Origin: Nereocystis luetkeana
Lineage: Eukaryota; Sar; Phaeophyceae; Laminariales; Laminariaceae
Direction: 5' to 3'
Length of the DNA: 64,000 nucleotides
Assembly: GCA_031213475.1 (NCBI GenBank)
Contig: JARUPZ010000012.1
Coordinates: 6,484,878-6,548,877, forward strand
Both the position numbers and the translations under genes were made by a program. The notes under the pieces are model-generated. The model was not told the origin of the DNA. It searched no databases and saw only the letters and a program-made list of their open reading frames with translations. Position 1 is the first letter of the stretch. Each line of letters begins with the position of its first letter. This document shows, one piece after another, positions 9,801-19,748 of this stretch.

Positions 9801-12800
9801 ACTGCCGTCCGGCACGCTAGGGTCGACCAATTCCTGCACCATTCATACCGTCAGCGAAGAAGGAAGGGTCGGAAGGGACTACTACTGATAACACGTGTGG
9901 TAGCGGACACCTGACGACCAAAACGGATGACGCGACCGCCGTCACCTAGTAGGAGCGACCGCGGCGATGACCGGTACACCCGTCACTCCCCACCTTTGAT
10001 CAAACGCGGCCGCCGTCACTTGATAGGAGTGACAGCGGTCATGACCGGTACACCCGTCACCCTCCGCCTTCGCTCAAACGCGGCCGCCGTCACTTGATAA
10101 GAGTGACCGCGGTCATGACCGGTGCACCCGTCACTCCTTGCCTTTGTTAAAAAAAAAAGGTCTCCCTACAACTTCAAGCGGCCGATGAAAATCGGCTGCT
10201 ATAAATCGCTGGATAATACGCGACACCGCTCTTATTGTGGACCCATGCTACGAACGAGAGGCAGCACTTTTTGCGCCAAAAACACTACTGACTGACGGGA
10301 GCCCCTTAAGGTCACTGAGGAACTAACCAGTAAGTCGCGCCTTACGGCCGGAATACCTTCAAATTTGGCTTATTGCGCCCACCGTAGACCACCATGGGAT
10401 TTTGGTTGACCGTCGGGCTGGGTTGCGCTTTCATTTTTCTGCCAAGGTTCGCTCTTGACTCACTAATAGTACAGGAATTGGTACCCCGAAGGCAAAAAAA
10501 TTGGTACACCTCTACGGTACCCATCAGTAAGCGTAAGTCTCTGGACGGAAATGCAAGGACCACTACTGTAGGCGTTAATATCAATATACGGACGGTCCTC
10601 TTACGTTTCCGCCTAGAGTGGCTTCAGTCCTCTTACGTTTCCGCCTAGAGTGGCTTCATACAGCAGTAGTGGTCTACTCTCTATAGTGCTGGTATATATG
10701 CGCCAGCCGGCCAACATAACCGGCACTATAAAAAGCGGCAACCAACCGGCACTAATCCCTCCGCACACTGCGTACCACACTGGTTGATCAATCCCATCTG
10801 TCTGTGCCACAGCGACTTCGCAGGCGTTTTTTTTCAGCGGATAGCCGGCACTATCCAGCCGGAACTATAGAGGGACCACTACTACTGCTGTACTGCATTG
10901 CGCGTGTCGGCTCCATATCTCACCGGGGGCATGTCTCGGTACTCGCCGCACTTGGGCGTCCCTCCCACCCACTCCCCGTCGTACGTCTTGCGCGTCGACA
11001 TGTACAAAAACCGACCTTGTGCAGAACAGAAAGAACAAGAGAAATCATGTCGTGATTATGCTATGGGGGGGAGGGGGGCATACTCATCGGTTGCTTGCCT
11101 TAGTCATTTGACCATTGACCACGCATCCCATTTCGAGACGGAGCAGCTATGGGGGGGGGGGGGGAGTTGAAGGCGTTATTGGTGTCTCATTGTGGTTGTT
11201 GTTGCCCTGTGCATGGCAGAAAATAAAAATGTAGTTCGTACATACCTGGTATCATGTTCTTACGTCATGGGTGGGGGAGTCGAACGCGATTTTCGTATCT
11301 TATGTGGGTGTTGTCGCCGCCCAGTGCCCTAGTATACGCTTCACATATGAGGCAGATCATATAGATCCTCGTTTCACACATCGGAATCAGACAGATCAGA
11401 TCCCCGAATCGTGATAGAAATATTTCGAGGCAAATGGACCCCTGATATGTATGATCTGTTTGATCTGTATGATATGTATGATATGTATGATATGTATGAT
11501 ATGTATGATATGTATGATGTGCATGATCTGTACGTATGATCTGTATGATCTGTATGATCTGTATGAACAGTATGATTTGCATGATCTGCATGATCTACTT
11601 ACTGCTGTAGAACGTGTTTGCCGAGTGGGATCTATTCTCCACATGGGTTCTCGCTGCGCACGTTGTTTGCCGGGTGTGACCAGGGTATGATACGGCGCTT
11701 GCGCATCATCTCATAACGGGCAACACACACGTCATCTAGGTTATCTAGATCGTGATCTGTCTGTCCAACGAGCGAAGATTTCCTTGCCATCCTCACCGGG
11801 ACCCTCCTTTTTGTCGAGCAGCCAGTAACCCTCGAAAACGTCGCCCCCAGGAAGCCGCAGCGACCCTGCCCCGCAGCGCTGACCATCCACCCATGCTCCT
11901 TCGTACACCTGAAAATAGGATTTTTTTACCCTGGTTACTCAATCCATTTCCGGTTTGTTTGCCTTCCGACAACGTGCGCACATGAGCTTCAACGTCTGAT
12001 CTCTCATGAGCATTCCCCGAAAGAAAAAGAAAACCTATTGGATCAAGCTACAACAGTAGACCTACTAGACTGCAGTAGACTACCGGGCTACAGTAGCCTA
12101 TTGAACTACAGCGCCTTCGACGTTCAACCGCTGGTAAGCATTCCCCCGAAATAAGTCTACTTTTAATTAATCGCCGCGCTTGCTCCTTTCTTATCCGTAC
12201 GTCGTGTTAAAGGAGAGATGCGCAGCAGGAGTTTCAACGCTAATCGCCCGCAAAGCGTTCTCCAGAAAGAAAAAGGAAAACCAAAGAGGAACCGAGAGAG
12301 CAAACCTCGGCACATTCGTCCATTGCTCCACTATGCACCTGCTTCCGGCAAAACAGCATAATAACATCACCCCCCCCCTCCCGGATTCGCACTTGGGGGG
12401 AGGGAGGGGGGTGATATGGTATACATGTGGAGTCCATATCATAAGGGTATCCTTGCCTCGCCATTTTCGAAGGCCATGAGGCCTTGCCCGTTCCGTCGAT
12501 TGGCCTCCCACCCCCCCTCGTATCGGCTCCCGTTGGCATAAAAGAACACGCCCAGTCCTTCCCGTTTGTCATCTGACAATGAAAGAAAACAAAGTGAGCC
12601 AATGTTTTCAGCTGCGTATTTTTTTTAGCCAATCAGAGGCCGCGGCCTGCTCCAATCCGACAAAGCAGCGCGAAAGGTTTAAGGATCGTGACTTTTTTGG
12701 GGGGGGGGTGGCGGCCTTGAGAATGTTGCCCGAAGCTATTCCATGAGGTGGGGTGAGGTGAGGCGGGGCGGGCTGGGCTGGGGTGGGGTGGGGTGAGGCG

Positions 12801-15800
12801 GGGCTGGCTGGGCTGAGGTGGGGTGAGGTGAGGTGTGGTGAGGTGGGGTAGGGTGGGGTGGAGTAGGGTAGCGTGGGGTGGGGTGGGGTGGGATGGGATG
12901 GGGCGGGGTGGGGCGGGGTGGGATAGAGTGGGGTCCGGTGGAGTGAGGTGGGGTGGGGTGGGGTGGGGTGGGGTGGGGTGGGGTGGGGTGGGGTGAGGTG
13001 GAGTGGGGTCGGGTGCTGTGAGGTGGGGTGTGATGGGGTGGGAAAACAAATCGCTTCACCTTTCCAGTCTCCTGCATACTGTTTTCGGAGCTTTCCCGCC
13101 TCCTTGACCCAGTACGTCCCTTTGCCGTGCCTCCTGCCTCGTTCCCATTCCTGCAGAAAACAACACACCAGGTACTTCGTATATAGGTAAATCACGTAAA
13201 ATCGTGTTGACATGAAACTCATTTTAAATGGTTTCGTGTTGGGTTTTGTTTTTTCTGTTGGATACGAGGGATCGAAAGTTGAGCTGGGCATTGTCGGAGA
13301 CCGAATACAAGGAATGATAGTAATATTATACCCAAGCGCCAGAGTTCCGGCGTATAGTGGGCAACAGCACTTGCGAAATTGGGAAGTAGGGAAAAAAGTG
13401 GGTCGGTTTTTGGACGAAGCAAACAAAAAATCCTTTTTGTTTATCCTGAATTAAGGTTAGAACTTTTTGTGTATCCTGAATTAAGGTTAGGACACAATCT
13501 ACCCGACTTAATGATGGGAGGAGGGCCCGCACTATCATCTCCTTACGCAGTGTCGCGTACAGTATGCCGGACTGAATACTATTGAAAGTACCAGGTATTA
13601 AGCGTTAATCACTACCATCATACCCTTTTGTCATCTGGCAATGTGAAGCCACAGCCAGCGTAAAGCTTAAACGTCGATCACTCATAACCACCTACAGAAA
13701 GAAGAAGATGCCACAGGGGGGGTGCACACAAAGCAGCAAGGACGCCAATTGTAGGATGCAAGTCTACTATGATAGCTCCTTCCGTTACGTATCTACTTCG
13801 GGCTCAACGTCAACCTAGGATCTCCACATGCTGTTTGCTCTTGCTGCGATCTCTTCTCACTGGCGAGCGTTTGCACGAAGTAAATGAACTCCTCCAATCG
13901 AAACTCCTCGCCAAACGTACAAAACTCTTTGGTGTTTTTCTTCGTCTTTCTACCGTGCTGCTGTAGCTGCTTACTGGGGATACCTGGAAAGCGTGTGCAT
14001 TGCCTTCACGTAAAACCGATATTTACACTCTACGACGTCATCGGCTGCACCCTACATACTACTTAGGGTGGCGAACATGATGGTCGAGTGTTCATTTCAG
14101 AAATATAACACCAATCCCCGGCGTAAAGTGCACCGGCAGAGTTTCTTCGGGTCGCTCGCCGGAAACAAAACATACCACGAGAGACATAATGATTGCAGTG
14201 CTCGTGGCTAGCTCACCCCCTCGTACTTGTTGCCGTTGACCCAAGACCTGCTGCCGTATCCGTGCTTCATATTTTCGCGCCATTCTCCCTGATACCGCCC
14301 CCCCGTCTTATACTGAGGCTGAGAGGTGCTGTGGTAGAAGCGCATGTCCGCCTGGGGGGGAACGGGGTCGACGTCGAATTTTAGACAGACTGCGAGGCAT
14401 ACATACACCACCACTTGCGTCGGTATGAGCGACTCTGTCTGATACTTAGTACCCCCTCGTAACTGCCACAAACTGGTGTGATATGGCGGTCGAAGGGAGG
14501 AAGAATGCGATTCTTAGGTCTTACGGCGAGGAGAGATTACCTGTAACCAGTTATTCCATACCAGGTACACTTTTTTTTCTGGCTGTCGCCGGCCCTCGAT
14601 TTGCTGTGGCTGACCCTCTGTTTTGGCCGGCGTGGAATCTAGGTGCCTGGTGGGCCCTGCCGACCGCTAAATATAAACCCAGGTCCAGTTTGGAGGGCTC
14701 AGGTCCGGGTGCTATCGGGGCGCCAAGTGGGAAGGATGCAAATATGTGCGTTTGTGCGTGCGTGTGTTGACCAACGAAACATCCCGAAACATCACTCGTT
14801 GACCAATCGAAGGGTTTTGTCGAACAAGTGGCGAACTCTCGTACTGCGTGCGGGGGTAAGGGGCTTCGTTTCCTGCCCCTTTTGAGTCCTTTCTGTGGCG
14901 TCAATTTGCGGGTAGCTACGTATAGGCACAGGTTGAATGGTTCTGTTTCAACCCCAAGGACTTCGTCCCCGAAGTATGATTGCAATTCTCTCTCTCTTTG
15001 GCACTACTTCGTGTACTGATATTGTTTAGGTGTTCGACACGGGGTGGTTCTGCTGTCCAGTCCATCAGATGTTGCGTAAATGTCCGCCAACAGGGGTGTT
15101 ATATTTTGCCTTCCGCATGGGCCTGCGCCGCTATCAACAGCAGCACACTTGAGTGGAACTCTAACGTTCACGCCCCCCCCCCCCCCCACCCCCCCCCCAC
15201 CCCCCCCCTCCCCGCGCGCTTCATGATGTGCGTATCTTCGCGAGGGCAAGGTCGCCCCACATAAATAAAGAAAGAGATATCGCATGCACTTTGAGATTGT
15301 TCGGTGCTAAGGAAAGCGAGCGCCACATCATCCACTCGCTGACGACAACCGCTGGAAGCGAACCAGCGACACCGCTGTCGTGAGGTGAAAGACGGTGATC
15401 ATATCACATTATAAGTCGACGATACGAAAAAGTCCCGGTACATTGTTTCCATCATGCGAGTGGGACGAATCCAAGGTATAGTTCCTTTACGTACACGAAG
15501 CTTACAGGTATCGGGTACCCGGGTACCAGGTGCACTTTCACGGGGGGGCATAGTAACTACCTGGTAGGGCATACGGTTCACACAACAACCTACTATATAT
15601 TTACCAATGTTTACTCACAAAAATTGGTCCTACTTACTATTATTGTCCCCCGTAATATTATTATTCCTCTTGCCATCAGGCAATGTGCAGCATGATCTTC
15701 AACATGGAGCACTCATAACTTTCCCGAAAGAAGAAAACCTCGGAAACAAAAGGAAACCCATGCACCAAGTCTACCTTCCGTCCCCCGTAATATTAATATT

Positions 15801-16068
15801 AACGCCAGACATAAATTGTTCCATGTTTGGCAAGCAGCGCTGTTTTTTGTTCGGTTTGATTTTTTCTGCATTTCTGCACGACGACTTTCGATGATCGCAG
15901 TTGTAGAATGATGATGATTGTATGCCCCTCTCACACCTCGTATTTTTTGTTGGAGAGCACTCCAAAGATGGTCTTGCGAGAACCGTTCTTCTCCGACAAG
16001 CGTTCGCGCATAGAGTGGGTCATCACCCTAGGGCGTTCCTCACGCCTCTCTGTCGCTCCGCTCGCCAT
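6732..16068 (-). CDS. MORN3: MORN3 orthologue: seven MORN repeats plus EF-hand-like tail (9 exons)
   Basis: Exons on the minus strand: 16068-15937, 14351-14217, 13150-13060, 12572-12457, 11908-11797, 11015-10924, 9833-9675, 8883-8770 and 6824-6732. Reading phases agree at all eight junctions, giving 347 residues. MORN motifs start at about residues 64, 87, 114, 137, 160, 183 and 207, with typical phrases such as YQGEW, YEGEWERGRRHGKG, YEGGW and FEGYW. A conserved KCGEYRDMPP-like stretch and a proline-flanked segment (PLPALTL) follow, as in animal MORN3. Residues 270-347 form a helical, EF-hand-like tail with degenerate loops; the second loop keeps Ile and the final Glu but lacks Asp at position 1 and Gly at position 6. 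MORN3 proteins are linked to cilia, flagella and sperm in animals, so a flagellar or membrane-scaffold role is inferred. The start Met is chosen because N-terminal similarity (EKNGSRKTIFGV) begins soon after it; the frame stays open further upstream. Confidence 0.88.
7112..7225. mobile_element. MITE family B, copy 1 (with TACCAGGTA insert)
   Basis: The ends are TTACGGGGGACCATAG and a diverged CTATGCCCCCCCGTA, with TA beside each end. The centre carries CTACCAGGTACATG where other copies have CTATATATTT. It lies in MORN3 intron 8. Confidence 0.85.
7290..7397. mobile_element. MITE family B, variant subfamily, copy 2
   Basis: It resembles family B but the arms read GCCGTAGTAATCAGGACCCA and TTTGGTCCTGATTACTACG. 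The same variant is the host of the nested insertion at 54990-55243. Confidence 0.8.
8432..8536. mobile_element. MITE family B, copy 3 (empty for the 7-bp insert)
   Basis: The arms are GGGGGACCATAGTAAATAGG and TTTGGTCCTGTTTACTATGG. The centre reads CCCTATATATTTAAC with no CCAGG/CCTGG insertion. Confidence 0.8.
8770..8883 (-). CDS. MORN3: MORN3 exon 8 (EF-hand-like)
   Basis: The acceptor is TTTTCGGCCCAG/GGAACC and the donor GATGAG/GTGGGG, phase 0 at both ends. It encodes residues 280-317, with RESFAEFC, SEEGLVAACSLYDILK and VPVDHDE. The first EF-hand loop has lost its acidic residues. Degenerate tandem copies of part of this exon and its flank occur at 7640-8425. Confidence 0.82.
8932..9145. 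repeat. Pair of poly(G) blocks in MORN3 intron 7
   Basis: Two G-rich blocks (about 8937-8970 and 9117-9140) each follow a TTCGCG..GGGTTCCCTG-like sequence, suggesting a duplicated segment of about 180 bp. Confidence 0.6.
9410..9490. repeat. Short tandem repeat CAATAGGCTAYYGCAGYC
   Basis: About four units of TAGGCTATTGCAGCCCAA-like sequence lie in MORN3 intron 7. A reverse-oriented relative is at about 12050-12110. Confidence 0.7.
9675..9833 (-). CDS. MORN3: MORN3 exon 7
   Basis: The acceptor is GGTGCAG/GAATTG and the donor TTG/GTGTGT, phase 0 at both ends. It encodes residues 227-279, including PSVPDGSFPLPALTL, a helix VLDEAIAVIRND and the FTDEEL start of the EF-hand-like tail. Confidence 0.88.
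9928..10145. repeat. Three tandem copies of a 74-76 bp unit
   Basis: Each unit has CGCGGCCGCCGTCACTTGAT, GGAGTGAC, then ATGACCGGTACACCCGTCAC. The units contain short inverted repeats (GTCACT and AGTGAC). The array lies in MORN3 intron 6. Confidence 0.85.
10598..10660. repeat. Tandem duplication of a 31-bp sequence
   Basis: The phrase TCCTCTTACGTTTCCGCCTA followed by GAGTGGCTTCA occurs twice in direct tandem. Confidence 0.85.
10660..10894. mobile_element. TIR element family C, copy 2
   Basis: The left end is CAGCAGTAGTGGTCTACTCT and the right end ATAGAGGGACCACTACTACT. Internal CCGGCACTATA motifs occur. It is one of the most complete copies of the family and lies in MORN3 intron 6. Confidence 0.75.
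10924..11015 (-). CDS. MORN3: MORN3 exon 6
   Basis: A pyrimidine-rich acceptor, CTGCACAAG/GTCGG, restores the Gly codon split with exon 5. It encodes RFLYM, the last MORN motif YDGEWVGGTPKCG and EYRDMPP. The donor is CCG/GTGAGA. Animal MORN3 has a Cys-Gly in the equivalent place. Confidence 0.9.
11060..11165 (-). mobile_element. LINE 3'-tail fragment
   Basis: In reverse it reads TCGAAATGGGATGCGTGGTC, then AATGGTCAAATGACTAAGGC, then CCCCCCTCCCCCCC. This matches the 3' tails at 23040-23275, 26284-26965, 32815-32950 and 41210-41297. Confidence 0.7.
11445..11595. repeat. Nonamer array GATMTGTAT
   Basis: About sixteen units of TATGATCTG/TATGATATG lie in tandem in MORN3 intron 5. The Ile/His/Met-rich open frames across it are artefacts. 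Confidence 0.85.
11797..11908 (-). CDS. MORN3: MORN3 exon 5
   Basis: The acceptor is TATTTTCAG/GTGTAC and the donor CCCG/GTGAGG (phase 1). It encodes MORN motifs 5 and 6: YEGAWVDGQRCGAG and FEGYWLLDKKEGP. Confidence 0.9.
12457..12572 (-). CDS. MORN3: MORN3 exon 4, followed by a probable GC-AG intron
   Basis: The acceptor is TTGTCAG/ATGACA. It encodes DKREGLGVFFYANG and the fourth MORN motif (YEGGWEANRRNGQG). The exon must end GGCGAG before GCAAGG to join exon 5 (VYEGAW) in phase 0, so the donor is GC rather than GT. Confidence 0.85.
12741..13042. repeat. GGGGT/GGTGA-type minisatellite inside MORN3 intron 3
   Basis: About 300 bp of GGTGGGGTGGGGTGA-like tandem sequence lies between MORN3 exons 3 and 4. 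In reverse it gives long Pro/His/Thr open frames, which are artefacts. The G-rich strand could form G-quadruplexes and is transcribed as the C-rich RNA of MORN3. Confidence 0.85.
13060..13150 (-). CDS. MORN3: MORN3 exon 3
   Basis: The acceptor is TTCTGCAG/GAATGG. The donor is GGAAAG/GTGAAG, leaving phase 1. It encodes the rest of MORN motif 2 (EWERGRRHGKGTYW) and the start of motif 3 (YAGDWK). Confidence 0.9.
13580..13720. repeat. Dispersed repeat E copy
   Basis: The phrase CATCTGGCAATGTGAAGC, then CGTCGATCACTCATAACC and GAAAGAAGAAGATG, recurs in diverged form at about 11955-12040, 15665-15750 and 29625-29715. It lies in MORN3 intron 2. Confidence 0.6.
14217..14351 (-). CDS. MORN3: MORN3 exon 2
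   Basis: The acceptor is CCCCCCCAG/GCGGAC and the donor GGG/GTGAGC, phase 0 at both ends. It encodes residues 45-89: an HSTSQPQYK segment, the first MORN motif (YQGEWRENMKHGYG) and the start of the second. Confidence 0.9.
14570..14855 (+). repeat. Long dispersed repeat F, copy 1 (partner at 43820-44080)
   Basis: Shared landmarks are ACCAGTTATTC, GACCCTCGAT or GGCCCTCGAT, GGTCCGGGTG, GTGCGTGCGTGTGTTGACCA, ACCCCGAAACAT/ATCCCGAAACAT and GGGTTTTGTCGA. The copies are diverged but collinear. This copy lies in MORN3 intron 1. Confidence 0.7.
15165..15215. repeat. Poly(C) tract
   Basis: About 45 bases are nearly all C, with a few A and T interruptions. It is the longest of several such tracts in MORN3 intron 1. 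Confidence 0.9.
15539..15655. mobile_element. MITE family B, copy 4
   Basis: The ends are CACGGGGGGGCATAGTAAC and TTGTCCCCCGTAATA. The centre reads CTACTATATATTTACC, so the usual insertion site is empty. A TACCTGGTA is present elsewhere in the element, at about 15560. Confidence 0.75.
15662..15755. repeat. Dispersed repeat E, best-preserved pair with 29625-29715
   Basis: The sequence AATGTGCAGCATGATCTTCA and CACTCATAACTTTCCCGAAA, then GAAGAAAACCTCGGAAAC, is nearly identical to the copy at 29625-29715. Confidence 0.8.
15937..16068 (-). CDS. MORN3: MORN3 exon 1
   Basis: This exon encodes residues 1-44 and starts at the ATG in GCCATGGCGAG. It contains the conserved N-terminal stretch SEKNGSRKTIFGV, which corresponds to the segment before the first MORN motif in animal MORN3. 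The donor is GAG/GTGTGA in phase 0. Confidence 0.75.
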
Positions 16069-16857
16069 GGCTGTGCGGCGGTGGAGCCTCAAGAAGATGC
16101 TTTCCTGGCACTTTGCTCCCTTCAACCCTATGTTGAACTCGTTTGAACGACCCACCGAAAAATTAACGCATGATTTTTCTAGTTCCCTATTTCTATGGAG
16201 TTGGCAATCACGTGGATCGGGTCCATCGATAGCTGTGGCCTTTCCACCCAGGTCGGCCCTCGACGCTGTCGGGGGGTGTTGATGGGGTACCGGAGTGTGT
16301 CGGAGTCCGTGACTCGCGCCTCGAGCCTCGTGCCACAGAGCCAGGTGCCGCGATCGACGAAGCGGCGGAACCTTCGAAACTTGAAAAATAAATTCATTTG
16401 ACGGTTTCATGCAAAAGTAAACTCTGCTGTGCGTCTGGGAGACTGCCCTTTCTAGACGCGTCAAGGTACTTTAGGGCCTTAACATACCATATTTAATGAG
16501 AACTATCGGTCAGTCAAGGCGTCAAACTGCGGTCCAAGCCTGAAGCATTTCTGCTGACTGCTGACTGGTTGCTGGACTTTGCTCTTCAGATTGATTGCCT
16601 CAAGCATCTTCGTGTCTTGGTGTCTTGGTAGCATTTATTTCACCGCCTTTGCTTGATAAAACCACCCGCATTGCGCATTGCACACGAGGGTGCTGCACCA
16701 GCTCTGCTCTGCTCTACACAACGCGACATTCACACCTCCACCCCATTGGACGCGGAAGCTTGCACGGTTCTTATCCTTGCTTTTAGTTCGAGGATCAGCA
16801 CTCTTTTCTCTCCTCTCTGTCGAAACGAAGCAGAAAGCTCACCAACAGCAGCTTGCC
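16069..16857. promoter_or_regulatory. Divergent intergenic region between MORN3 and the SnoaL-like gene
   Basis: These 789 bp separate two divergent start codons and hold no MITE or long homopolymer, unlike the surroundings. An ATTGG (CCAAT-type) element lies at about 16743. The minus reading frame of MORN3 exon 1 stays open upstream to about 16464, so a longer N-terminus is possible. A shared promoter is inferred. Confidence 0.5.
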
Positions 16858-16966
16858 ATGGGGTGCCTGTCAACCACGCAGCTCTCCTGCGGCGGCCTCG
16901 TCGCTTTGGTGGCCGCATTGACCATGGAGTACACGACAGCTTTCCTGACAGCGCCCCAGATAGCAG
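16858..16966 (+). CDS. SnoaL-like gene exon 1 (signal peptide)
   Basis: The start context is TTGCCATGGGG. The exon encodes MGCLSTTQLS..TTAFLTAPQIA and ends GCAG/GTGCGA in phase 1. Reading through the donor gives a short frame that stops at 17062. Confidence 0.85.
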
Positions 16967-19625
16967 GTGCGAACACGAGCGGCTACCAGTCAGACGGAGG
17001 GTACGACGCAGCCACGCACACTAGCCAGGGAAACCTGAGTATACCACACAGCAGTATGATTTGACCCAAATGACACCCCCTTTGCTTTTCGCGCGCCTGA
17101 CCACAGCATCCACACGGCGATTGCACAGCCGAGCCTTGCCGAGGATGACTGACCAGCCTGACAGCCCAGCCACGACTCGGCAAGGCGTCTTCCAAGAGAT
17201 ATCTGTGCTGGCGGGCGCAGTGGCCGCTGCCGGGGCTGCTATCGCGGGCTCGGGCGAGCCCGCGGACGCTTCTTCGTCTATCCCAATTGCGAGTACTTCG
17301 GCTGGAGTCGTGACTGCAGAGGGTACGTACGAGTACTCGTCTACGAATAGCAAAGTGGACCGAAATACAATGCACATTTTATCTTCGAATATACTTAAAA
17401 ACGGTTCTTATATTTCCGTTCAGACGTGAAAGTAACATGATGCCACCTTGTATATTCTACCACGGTGTCCGCAAATGTAAGGATTGTTTTTCGTCTTCAT
17501 GTAAATACTAAACGTTTCTTACATTTCCGGTCATCATGGGTCACCAGGTACCACGCATCGTGTATCAAGCATCAAGCAACCTAACCTCCACTGCTGCTGT
17601 CGATACATACGTACGCAAAGAGAGAGAGACGTACATATCATAGGACGTAGGTAGCAGAGAGAGCGCCTGTGGTTACCTTTGCTTTTTGGTGCACCGCGAT
17701 GCCCCCCTTGCTCCCTTGGTGTTTATACAGCAGTGCCAGGTAGCAGGCTGCGCGATGGAACGCCGGGTACGGCTGCCACTGCCGTTGTGTTGCCGGTGCG
17801 CCCCCCTGCGGGCAGGGTACGATGCCCAGTCGACAAATCGGCGTGGTTGCCGGCTTTGTGCACAACAATTTTTTTTTTTTTTTTTTTTTTTCTTTCTTGC
17901 GCTGACTCTCCGTGATTTTCATTTCATTTTTTCTCTTCCTCTTCCTTTTCTGATTGATAAGCCGTACTCAAGGAGCCGTGTGGCGTGGTTGGAAGACGAA
18001 CCTGCTCTGCTCGGCTCGTATTGTCTGACGCCAAGGGGCTGGGCATAGTTGACGAACGCAGGGCGGAGACGGCAGTCTGGGTAGCAAGGTACCAGGCGGA
18101 TTAGCAGGGAGAACCTGGCTATACTACTCGTACCACAAGCTGCTGCCGCCACCTAGAAGGTGCTTTGGGCTTTGGTCTGCCTGTTATTTCCCCTTTGTTA
18201 TTTTTCCTTGTTACTTTCTCCTTGGTTCTTTGTCTTACTCTGTTCACAAGCAGTGGTGTTTTTTGTTATTTCTTCTTTTTTCCAGCTCGTTCTTTTTCAA
18301 GTGTAGGCCACCTCGCCTGCGGGGGGGGGGGCACGACAGATTGTTTCTCTTAGATTTTGCTTTCATTTTTCTTCTTTTTCTTTTTCGACTTGTCTACCTT
18401 GTTTTTGTTTTCTCTTTGATTGTTTCTTTTCGTTTCACTATTTCATAGATTGCGTATGTCGTGCCTGTCGTATCTAGTATGATGACATGGTTTGCATTGC
18501 CCACTGCAGTTCACACTGCACACGTGGCAACGTAGTATCTCTGTGGCGTAGCTTTGTGACCACAGAACTTGTATCTCTTCTAGGATGGAAGAATCGGCAC
18601 GGACACTGGTTGTGCTGGATGTCGACGGGTAGAAAGAACGGTTTAATGTGAAGAACACACACACACACACACACAATAACATGACATTCTGATCTACGTT
18701 TTTTTAGTAAAAAATAAGCTCCGCTCTTCTTGTGCAATACCGGTACTTTGAGTGCAGTTGGAATAGGCTGCGTCCCCGCCCCGTGGACCCTGGTTTGGTT
18801 CACATCGTACTCGTGGAGCGGCCGAGGCTGCCTTTTAGGTCATCTCACTCGGGGGTGTGTGTGGGTGTGTTACGCATCGGCTACCAGGGTATGTATCAGG
18901 TACCTGGTACCTGGTACATGGATACTTGAAGCACGGCTGGGGACGACCGCTGCGAGCATGGGAATTGTGCGAGTATCCACGTACGTGTACGTAAGCTGTT
19001 AACCCTTTTAGGACCCCAGTCCCGTTTTGGGTACAACTCACTTGAAATTAGACTGGTTTGTCCCCATAGGGGGACTGCGGTACTAAAGGGGTTCATAAAA
19101 CAGTTGGATACCTGGGGTGCCTGGTACCTGGTGATCGCTATTTGGCTCTTTTTGCCTCTCGGGTGGTGTTGATTTACGGGTGCGATGTTTCTGATTCGCA
19201 TACGTATACGTACTGGTGCGAACTTACGGCAGCAGTACCAAGACAGTACATGCCTGGTATCATACTGGTATGATGTACAAGGTGACTGGTATGCCACAAG
19301 CAGCCCCGCGAAGTACTGATGTAGTTGCGCTTGCAGCTTTGAGGGAACCCGCCCCCCGGGGGCGTTAATTTTAGAACCGCGGTCCCGTTTGGGGACAAAA
19401 CTACTTGAAATTTGACTGGTTTGTCCCCAGAACGGGACTGCGGTTCTAAAAGGGTTAAATGTCGTGGCGGCACGCATATTTCACGTGGTCCGTGTGTCTG
19501 CACGTCTGCGCTCGTGTAGATGTGTAAACACGAGCTGTTATGTTGTATAGATACGAGCTGAGACGCCTTGTCCCCACCAAATCCCACCGGTAAGTCCGCA
19601 GTCCTGACTGCAGTAAAGGTAGTAA

Positions 19626-19696
<71 letters not shown>

Positions 19697-19709
19697 ATAG
19701 TAGTAGTAC

Positions 19710-19748
<39 letters not shown>

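Noticed and set aside
12608-13426. 272-residue Pro/His/Thr-rich frame on the minus strand
   Set aside because: Most of it is translation of the GGGGTGGGGT minisatellite in MORN3 intron 3. Only the short MORN-coding part at 13060-13150 is a true exon.
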